Below the pieces are notes generated by a model that searched no databases, was not told the origin of the DNA, and worked only from the letters and a program-made list of their open reading frames with translations. The position numbers and the translations under genes are program-made. 64,000 nucleotides of DNA from Oscillospiraceae bacterium (lineage in GTDB: Bacteria; Bacillota; Clostridia; Oscillospirales; Oscillospiraceae), in assembly GCA_910575505.1 (NCBI GenBank), contig CAJTFK010000021.1, forward strand, positions 1-64,000. Reading direction: 5' to 3'. Position 1 is the first letter of the stretch; each line of letters opens with the position of its first letter. Shown piece after piece: positions 14,649-22,100 of the stretch.

Positions 14649-15629
14649 GTGCAAAAATGTTTTTCTAAGCTGAAGCGTGGTTTTGCTGCATTTCTGGTTA
14701 TGCTCTCGCTTGTCGGCATGGTGCCGTTCGAGGCATTTGACTTGACTATGACAGCGTTTGCTACAGCTCCGGCGACCATTACGTTGAAGGACTTTCCGTC
14801 TGCAACGGGTACAAGTAAACCGTATTACTACTACAAGTCGCCTTTGCTTGGCAATGGGTCTTCTGGTAAGGGTCAGATGGCGCATGAGATTACTATCAAA
14901 GCGCCTGATGAAAACAACCAGATTCGCGAGCGTATTGCGTTTTGTGCGAATAATGGCAAGCGGCTTGGCGGTGGCTGTGAAGGTTCTAAGTGGGGCCGCC
15001 CGGTTGAAATTACCAAAGACAGCAATAAGGCGCTTCATTTTGTTTGCTATATTGGTTTTTACCAGTATTATGCAATCAAAGATAACCAGGACTATTTAGG
15101 TGATGTGCCTTGTTTGGATGCTGGCAATACCCGGTATTGGTCTGAGGCTGCAACACAGGCTTATATTTGGTCTGTTAAAGCACAGCCAAACACGTTTGCG
15201 GCATTGTTTAGTGATTGGGATGATTCTCCTGAGAACCGTGCGCCCGGTACAGAGCCTACAAGTGCTGGCGGCAGAGCTCGTTGGCTTTTGGCTCGTGAAC
15301 GTGCATATGCCGGTGCCGGTAAGCTGGAAGCCAAGAATCAGCCTATGAAGTATACCTGTACTGAGGGCGCTCTTGCCGGCAAAGTTGTCAGCCCGACTTC
15401 TGCTGAAGCCATCTGGGATTCTGAGATGAAGCTCTATAAGATGGCAAAAGGCTATGAAGACGGTTCTCTCGGCTGGGCTATTGCGCCTGAAGAATATTCT
15501 TTCTGGGAGTACGCTGGAAGCCGATGGTACACTTCTGGATGACACGCTGATTACCGGCGTCGACGGCTATATTGACTATGGCCCGCTGGTTCCTGGCGAG
15601 AGCTATGTCGTTACCGAAATCGAAGTGTG
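14649..15629 (+). pseudogene. Thioester-domain adhesin, internally deleted and frameshifted
   Basis: It starts at GTG 14649 after AAGGAGG. A signal peptide (KRGFAAFLVMLSLVGMVPFEAF) and a thioester-type domain follow: Cys in RIAFCANNGKR and Gln in ATQAYIWSV, the pair expected to form the internal thioester that bonds covalently to host surfaces. At about 15512 the reading frame jumps without linker into a Cna-B fragment. In frame +1 this reads ADGTLLDDTLITG, GYIDYGPLVPGESYVVTEIE, nearly the same DNA as 23880-23985 of the intact adhesin. The thioester frame therefore ends at a stop at 15539-15541. The Cna-B stalk and wall anchor are lost. It looks like recombination between adhesin paralogues. 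Confidence 0.75.
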
Positions 15630-15699
15630 TGCAGACGCGTTCAAAATTTATAAAATCTTATAAAATATTTTGTAATTTTTGAAGACGCCTGATACGCAA

Positions 15700-15752
15700 A
15701 AAAAATTGGCCGCCGCAGGCTTTGCAGCCCACGGCGGTCTGATTTTGTTTTC
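15700..15752 (+). terminator. Hairpin terminator repeat, copy 1
   Basis: Poly-A, GGCCGCCG (15708-15715), a loop, CGGCGGTC (15732-15739) and a T-rich tail. A near-identical copy is at 16700-16753 on the other side of the antirepressor gene. The symmetrical A and T tracts could serve both strands. Confidence 0.7.
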
Positions 15753-16629
15753 ACACGCGTTGTATTCCGGTGTAGTTCGCTCTGCCAATATAGCTTGCAA
15801 TATTTACGTCATAGGCTGCCATCAGGGGCTCGTCGCCGGTCATCATGCGTTTTGGTCGTACAGGATGTTTGCGGCCTGGGCAATACCAGTTTGGGATGTT
15901 TCCGGCATCGGCCATGCTCGCGATAGTTTGTACGAATTTGTTTCTGCCAAGGGGCTTTTGGCAAATATGCTCACGGTTGACCCAGTTTGTGTATAATTTG
16001 AATAAAATTCCGAACGAGTAAAACTGCCACTGAAATTGCGGAACAATCTGGTTCACAAACATTTGCACACTGTCTTGCGGTGAGACTTGTTCTGGTGCCG
16101 GCAGCGCTGACAAGGCAGGCGGCTGTCCGTAGATTTCTTCATATGTTCCGACTGGATAGCCGCAGGCCCGCAAATAGTCAAGTACAGCGGGCATTTGTTC
16201 CATAGGTGTTTGCCGAAGCTGCTGTATAATTTCGATATTGACGCAGGGCTGTGTATTATTCGCGTCTGTAATCTGATAGCTGCCTGTCTTGCGTATCGCT
16301 GGCAATACTTCGGATGTGACCCAGCGCTTGAACTTCTTGGCATCAGGCAGCTTGCTGGAAAGAACCAGAGAGTACAGGCCGGACTCGTTGATGATGGTCA
16401 TTGTCTGGGTTCCGGAGGGGGTGGTGATTTGCCACCCCCCTCGTTTATCCTCTGTATCAACATGGGACTTCAAGGCATTTACGGTATCCTTATACCCTAA
16501 TGCCTTCGCTACATCCTTGCCAACAAGCCACGGCTCGCCGTCGATTAGTACAGACCGGATTTCGCCAAATTCCGGATTTGCGAAGACTTGTAATTTCGTA
16601 TCCGGCGGGCTTGTGGTGTTGCTTTTCAT
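15751..16629 (-). CDS. BRO-family antirepressor with helicase-derived C-terminal domain
   Basis: 292 aa; ATG 16629 after AAAGGAGG. The N-terminal BRO-N domain (about residues 10-110: LQVFANPEFGEIRSVLIDGE, DVAKALGYKD, TIINESGLYSLVLSSKLPDA, FKRWVTSEVLPAIRKTGSY) is the DNA-binding module of phage antirepressors. The C-terminal ~100 residues (FYSFGILFKLYTNWV, LGRNKFVQTIASMADAGNIP, VRPKRM, NYTGIQRV) align by eye with the last domain of the helicase at 9007-10740. The two proteins may therefore recognise the same partner or DNA. It is flanked on both sides by the same hairpin repeat. It may regulate the element switch by opposing the XRE repressor. Confidence 0.75.
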   Translation of the reverse strand: MKSNTTSPPDTKLQVFANPEFGEIRSVLIDGEPWLVGKDVAKALGYKDTVNALKSHVDTEDKRGGWQITTPSGTQTMTIINESGLYSLVLSSKLPDAKKFKRWVTSEVLPAIRKTGSYQITDANNTQPCVNIEIIQQLRQTPMEQMPAVLDYLRACGYPVGTYEEIYGQPPALSALPAPEQVSPQDSVQMFVNQIVPQFQWQFYSFGILFKLYTNWVNREHICQKPLGRNKFVQTIASMADAGNIPNWYCPGRKHPVRPKRMMTGDEPLMAAYDVNIASYIGRANYTGIQRV

Positions 16630-16676
16630 ATTTCAAATCCTCCTTTTGTATAAAAAAATGGCCCCTGTCGGCCCCT

Positions 16677-16753
16677 GGCGGCGCTCGGCGCCGCCAATGA
16701 AAAAAATTGACCGCCGCAGGCTTTGCAGCCCACGGCGGTCTGATTTTGTTTCG
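16677..16753. terminator. Two hairpins upstream of the antirepressor (terminator repeat, copy 2)
   Basis: GGCGGCGC-TCG-GCGCCGCC at about 16679-16697, then the repeat with GACCGCCG (16709-16716) and CGGCGGTC (16733-16740). They separate the antirepressor from the SLH protein gene upstream. Confidence 0.65.
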
Positions 16754-16854
16754 CGTATGCCTGTATATCTGATTTTTGGGGGATTTGCTCCTAATACTAT
16801 AACAAATACTAAGACAAAATGCTCCTAATCATTTATTCAGGTTCTTTGCGATTC

Positions 16855-18534
16855 TCAGGCAATAAATGCCTTACCAGAGGGTGTAGCGTAGCAGCTGTTG
16901 CAGATATGCTTGCTGCGGTCGGAAGACCAGAACCAGTTGGTGCTGGAATTGCCGCAAAGGTCGCAGGTGCGGCCAGTGCTGGGAGTCGTACTCGGAGTCG
17001 TGCTGGGAGTCGTGGAACTGGAACCAGTGTTGCCGGAGTTATTGGAGTTCGAACCGCTGGAGCCGGTCCAAGGGGTTCCATCAGTCGGATAGCGAGTCCA
17101 GACTTCGACATAAGTTCCATCAAGCATGTTGGATTTAGTTCCGATGGGATAGTAAGTGTCATATGCGACTTTACTGTTATAGTTGCCGTGGTATGCGGTT
17201 ATGACAGGATACTTATTGCCATTCACTTCGTAGGTGTCGTGAATGGTAGAGGCTGCTGTGGCAACATGTGTGAGTTTCCCGTCAGCATTGAGGATGATGA
17301 TTACATCGCCGGGACGAACGCATTCCACAGGCACTTTTCTGGCAGGATTGGCGTCACCAGAGCCGAAGATACTGTCACTGACAAGGCTGGCAAATCCGCC
17401 ACAACCCCCTTGCATACTTGTGGTGCCGCCGCCTGCTCTGGTATATGCCCTTGCAATAAGGTTTAATGTGCTGCTGGCAGTTCCGGTTCTGTAGGTGCTT
17501 CCTCCCCACGCCATACCCTTGGGATACTTCTGCAGAAGCTCCTGAATCATCGCGAGAACATTCGCCTCGGTGATGGTTTTGCCGTTAGCCAGAACGCCGG
17601 TCGAGCTGGTATTGCTGGAATTACTGGAACTGGAGTTGTCAGAACTGGACCCGGTGCTGGGCTTGGTCGTAGGCGCAGTCGTAGTGCCAGGCTTGCCGTC
17701 ATCGTAGGTCGTATCGCCGGTGCTGGGCTTGCTGGTCGCGGGCGTGTACTGCATCATGCGGTAAATCACGACACAGCCCTGTCCGCGGTTCATGTTCTTG
17801 CTGCCGCCAAAAGCGCCGTCGGAGTAGCCCGTGATAATGCCCAGAGCATAGACGTTTTTGACCGCATCCTGGTTCTTGGTGGGAATGGACTTGTAGTCCG
17901 TAATCTTAGCCTGCGCCTCAGTCTTCTGAGCGTTGGTCGCGGTGAATCCCTTGGCTGTCATAATATTGGTCATGAGCTGGGCCATGTCATACCGGCTAAT
18001 CGTCTGGTCCATGATGGACGCATCACCAAAGCCGTACTGGAAGCTGGTATTTTTAAGAACGCCTGCCATAGACAGCGCCTTCGTATTGGGCCCAAACCAG
18101 ACGGCCTTATACGCGTCCGTGTCGTACTTCTTAACTTCATTGGGATAAAACGCACGGGAGAGCATGACGCAGAACTGGGCGCGGGTGACGGGATTGGTCG
18201 GCCGGAACGTGCCGTCAGAATATCCGGACGTGATGCCCTTGGCGGCGCAGTCCATGATGGCCGAGTAAAACCCGTGGGTGCGGGGAACGTCGCTGAAGCT
18301 GGAGACCAGAGGCAGTTCGTCATCAGACGCAATAGCATCTTCGGCGGGCTGGATAACATCCTCAGCCGGGATAATATCCACGACGGGCTGGACTTCGCCA
18401 GGGTCAGACACAGGGTCTTCCAGGTAGATACCGGGGTCGGTCCCACTGGTATCGTCGTACCCGGCAGCGAACACCGGAATGGCCAACGACGCCATCAGCG
18501 TCAAGGCCAAAATCAGGGACAGGATTTTCTTCAT
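16855..18534 (-). CDS. Secreted SLH-domain protein with NlpC/CHAP-like cysteine hydrolase domain
   Basis: 559 aa. ATG 18534 (MKKILSLILALTLMASLAIPVFA) gives a clear Sec signal peptide; the SD is GAGGT. Three S-layer-homology repeats follow: FSDVPRTHGFYSAI with GITSGYSDGTFRPTNPVTRAQ, a degenerate second, and a third with LGIITGYSDGAFGG. These would hold the protein on the cell wall. After a Ser/Thr/Asn linker, a domain with GGCGGFASLVSDS (Cys candidate) and GKLTHVATAAS (His candidate) preceded by RPGDVIIIL resembles papain-like NlpC/P60 or CHAP peptidoglycan hydrolases. Another Ser/Thr/Pro linker leads to a four-Cys zinc ribbon (CDLCGN, CNSCY). It may open the wall locally or help cell contact for transfer. 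Confidence 0.75.
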   Translation of the reverse strand: MKKILSLILALTLMASLAIPVFAAGYDDTSGTDPGIYLEDPVSDPGEVQPVVDIIPAEDVIQPAEDAIASDDELPLVSSFSDVPRTHGFYSAIMDCAAKGITSGYSDGTFRPTNPVTRAQFCVMLSRAFYPNEVKKYDTDAYKAVWFGPNTKALSMAGVLKNTSFQYGFGDASIMDQTISRYDMAQLMTNIMTAKGFTATNAQKTEAQAKITDYKSIPTKNQDAVKNVYALGIITGYSDGAFGGSKNMNRGQGCVVIYRMMQYTPATSKPSTGDTTYDDGKPGTTTAPTTKPSTGSSSDNSSSSNSSNTSSTGVLANGKTITEANVLAMIQELLQKYPKGMAWGGSTYRTGTASSTLNLIARAYTRAGGGTTSMQGGCGGFASLVSDSIFGSGDANPARKVPVECVRPGDVIIILNADGKLTHVATAASTIHDTYEVNGNKYPVITAYHGNYNSKVAYDTYYPIGTKSNMLDGTYVEVWTRYPTDGTPWTGSSGSNSNNSGNTGSSSTTPSTTPSTTPSTGRTCDLCGNSSTNWFWSSDRSKHICNSCYATPSGKAFIA

Positions 18535-18967
18535 GGTGATTACCTCATTTCTCGCATATATATTTTGATTTGTGAATTTATCGCCTGAAGCGGCCGGGTC
18601 TGCCCGGCCGTTTTGGGCTTTTCTCTTCATTATGACTCCCGCCGGCGCTTGGCGCCGGCCGCTCCCGCGCCGTTATCTCACCGGCGCCGGCTGCTGCTGG
18701 CGCTTGCGCCAGGGCCGGCTTGCTCGTGGCGCCTGTATTTTATACGATAGTTTGCTGTATGTCAACATGTCAGTTTTATAGCTTGTATTCAAGTAAAAAC
18801 TTGTCATTTTACATAATCGCCTCATATATGAGGATTTTTGAGCAAGGCTTTTTCAAAAAATTTTTTGACCCTGCCAATCGCACGTTTTGCCAATAATTTA
18901 TTGGGTATTTGAAGGATTGGACCATAACTTTCAGGGCGCATTACTGGCCTGTTTTAGAAAATTTTGC
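18535..18967. other. Intergenic region with hairpins, then AT-rich DNA
   Basis: 18641-18659 is a perfect GCCGGCGC-TTG-GCGCCGGC hairpin; CTGGCGC-TT-GCGCCAG lies at about 18695-18710. The remainder is AT-rich without a gene. It holds the upstream region of the leftward SLH gene and of the rightward adhesin. Confidence 0.55.
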
Positions 18968-18996
18968 TTGTATTTGATAACTAATCGAGGTAAAAT
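18968..18996 (+). promoter_or_regulatory. Promoter of the large adhesin
   Basis: TTGTAT (18968-18973), 17 bp, TAAAAT (18991-18996), matching the promoter of the first adhesin copy in sequence and position. Confidence 0.65.
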
Positions 18997-19002
18997 ATCA
19001 AA

Positions 19003-19181
19003 GTAAATGTGGACCGTGGTTTTCAGAACTTTCTTGTTTTTCAGCTTTTCTTCTCGGGCAAGAAGAATTCCTGTCAGGCAAGGCCGTTATTTTATGGAGG
19101 TGCTTATGCAAGGCAATGATTCCAGTTGAGTGTCTTAGCAATTTTTCCAAGTTTTTGCATGACAAGGAGGTTTGATTGAAC
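19003..19181 (+). promoter_or_regulatory. Conserved adhesin leader with hairpin and micro-ORF, copy 2
   Basis: Hairpin 19049-19068 (TTCTTCT, loop CGGGCA, AGAAGAA), the conserved block GGCAAGGCCGTTATTTTATG, and a micro-ORF MQGNDSS (19106-19129) behind GGAGGTGCTT. The adhesin SD is AAGGAGG at 19154-19160. Conservation with copy 1 exceeds what the coding part alone would explain. Confidence 0.6.
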
Positions 19182-22100
19182 GTGCAAAAATATTTTTCTA
19201 AGCTGAAGCGCGGTATGGCGATGCTCTTGGCGTGCCTGTGTATTATTACGCTGGTGCCCATTGAGGCGTTTGCGGCTGACGGCGGAAGCAGTTTTCCGCA
19301 GACCATAAAATGCTTAAAGAGCCCGCCTATGGACCAGGGCTTTAGTATTCCGGGTATTTCCTCCGGCGACCGTGGCCTGCTTCACATTTTTACGTTTGAA
19401 GTAAACGGCGTGCCAACTATCGCTTTCTGCGCGAACCATCACAAACGGATGAACGACAGCATGGAGGGTAAGACATATACGTTCTCCCGCATTATTGATG
19501 ACCCGCTGTTAAAAGCGTTCTTGTCTTACTATTATTTCCTAGTAAACAAGAATGGCTGGCCTGTTGAGCAGCCGCCAAAGTCCCAGTGCGGAAATGAAAT
19601 GATTGAAAATGGCTGGATACAGACGATTGTTTGGGAGCTGATAACAAACGGAAGCGCGTATAAGCATTGTTTGGAGCTTGACTTTGAAGCGAAAAAAGCT
19701 TGCGTCGAGTCAGGCGGAAATCCAGGAAATATCAAGTTTGGTCTTTCTGATGCCGGCTTTTCCGAAATGCTGAATCTGGCAAAAGCCAGATTAAAAGGCT
19801 ATAAGGCTGTCAACGGCACGTATATCAAGTCTGACCGGGCCGAGCAATTTGGATGGTCCGACGAATACGAGTGTGTTGACCTCATGACGGCGTATCTGGG
19901 CGCTGCGATGTCCGGCCAATACGGTAACTGGACGTTTGCGATGTATAACGCTCCTGACAGCGCGTTCCAGCCTATGATTGTGCCGATTCCACCAGATGCT
20001 GATAATCCTGAAGGCATCTGGGCGAAAGTCAAGAAGGTTGATGGCGACGGCAATCCACTCTCTGGCGCTGAGTTCAAGTTCTCGTTCACCACGCCGACAA
20101 CTGGTGAGCAAGTTGCCGGAACCGCGACTACAGGGTCCGACGGTTATGCCTATATCCAGATTAGTTCTACACAGCTCGGTGGTCAATCGCAGGCCGAGAT
20201 TTTCGCTCAAGAGACGAAAGCTCCTGCCGGGTATCAGTTGATTACGACAACGGTTTCCGGAACAGGCACGACTGCCGCGAATAATGAACGTTCGACGGCA
20301 GTTGACTTGGCTGTTGGCGGTGTGGTGAACACTCCTCCTCCGCCTCCTGGTCCGCCTACGGATATTATCCGTAAAATCGACTCCCGGACAAAGCAGGGTG
20401 TTGGTCCGGCCACGTTCCACTTTGAGGGCAACTCTCAGGGCGGCGTTGGCACCGGCGGTTCCGCAGCGGCTGCTTCTCTTTCCGCTCTGGCGGTTCAGTA
20501 CGCGGCGGCCGGCAATTTTGAAATGGAAGTCGCGGGTTCTACCGGCTTTGTTGGCTGCGACTTGCCAATCAAGTTGACAGACGGGTCGACCAAGACACTG
20601 AAGGCCGGCACGGCGTTCACGATTCTGTCTGAAAATGGCAAAACATGGGCTGTTCGCACGTCTGAGGCAAATGGCAGTCTTGAGGGCTTGGTTGATAATA
20701 CATATTGTATGATTAACCTGCCTGACGTGCTTCCCTCTATCGAATACGACATTCTGAACGCAAATTCTGCCAAATACGCCGTTGGTAATCTGCCATTGTC
20801 TGGCGTAACAGGCGAGAACCTGTACGGCAATCTGAAAATGCCCAACGCCCGGCTTGGCAGAGACGAGTATATCGTGCCAATTATGTATGCCACGGCGAAG
20901 AAATGGGCTGCCGTGCAAAATGCATTGACGGCATCCGGCGATGGTCTGATTTTCTACGACGCGTATCGGCCGTTCGACGTCCAGAAGAAGGTCAAGGCGG
21001 CTGTCGATTTGGTTGAGAAGAAGCCCGAGTATAGCGCATTGCTGACGGATTCCAATGGTTGGCATAAGGGCTGGTTTATTTCCCAGAACATTTCCAATCA
21101 TCAGCGTGGAACGGCTGCTGATGTTGGCCTGAAAAGCGCCCGCAACAGTATGCCTTCTCAGATTCATGACCTGAGCATCAACGGCGTTGTGTATAACAAG
21201 CCCAGCCAAAATCCACCTGAGAGCGATTTGAAAGCGTCGGTCAAGAATAACGCCGGTGCCATGAAGCTGCATACGACGTGCATGAACGCCGGTTTGTCCC
21301 CGCTCGCGTCCGAGTGGTGGCATTTTGACGATGACGCGACCCAGGCTGTGGTTAAGACCCGGAATACAGGCGGTTTTTATGTGTCCGAGTGCCTGAGTAC
21401 GGCCCCCGATAAGGCCGAGGAAGAAGGCGGTTCAGGTTCTTCTGCTACCACGCCAACGCCCGGCGGCTCTGGTTCTGGTTCCGGAACGGGTTCTGGCTCT
21501 GGAACTGGTTCTGGCACAGGCACAGGCTCTGGCTCTGGTACAGGTTCCGGTTCTGGTTCCGGTGGTATGACTGGTTCCAGCACGACGGGTTCTTCCGGTC
21601 CGAGCATGGGATATGTTTCTCATGACATGGATACAGATGAGAATGGTAATCTTGCCATCCAATGGTGGGACCCCACTGGTGACAATTATATCGCCCCCGG
21701 TGATTATACTGTTACCGAGAAGACGCCCCCTCCGGGTTATAAACTCGACACGACGGCGCGGCATCTGACCCTTGGCTTTGATGCCGACGGTAATCCGATG
21801 CATTCCGGCAACCTGGAATTTGCCAACGACCCGCTGCGGCGTATTAAAATCAAAAAGGTATCGGCTGATGGTGAGCCTTTGGCTGGCGCTCAGTTTGATA
21901 TTTACCGCAACGGCCAAAAGGTTGGCTCCGAGGAGACCGGCTCTGACGGTACGTTTGTTTGGGCCGGCGATGGCGGTCTTGAGGACGGCTATTACACGTT
22001 CATTGAGACATCTCCGCCTCCTGGATACCTGCTGCCGTTGGAAAACGAACATTCCATTTGGCTGGAAGCGTCTGACATTCATGACGATATGGAAGTCATG

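Noticed and set aside
14478..19181. Cyclic-di-GMP riboswitch in the adhesin leaders
   Set aside because: The GGGCAAG and GGCAAGGCC pieces are suggestive, but the conserved receptor and tetraloop segments of that riboswitch are not present.
21430..21610. Repetitive GGTTCTGG-rich tract as possible separate repeat element
   Set aside because: It is the coding Gly/Ser/Thr linker of the large adhesin, in frame throughout.
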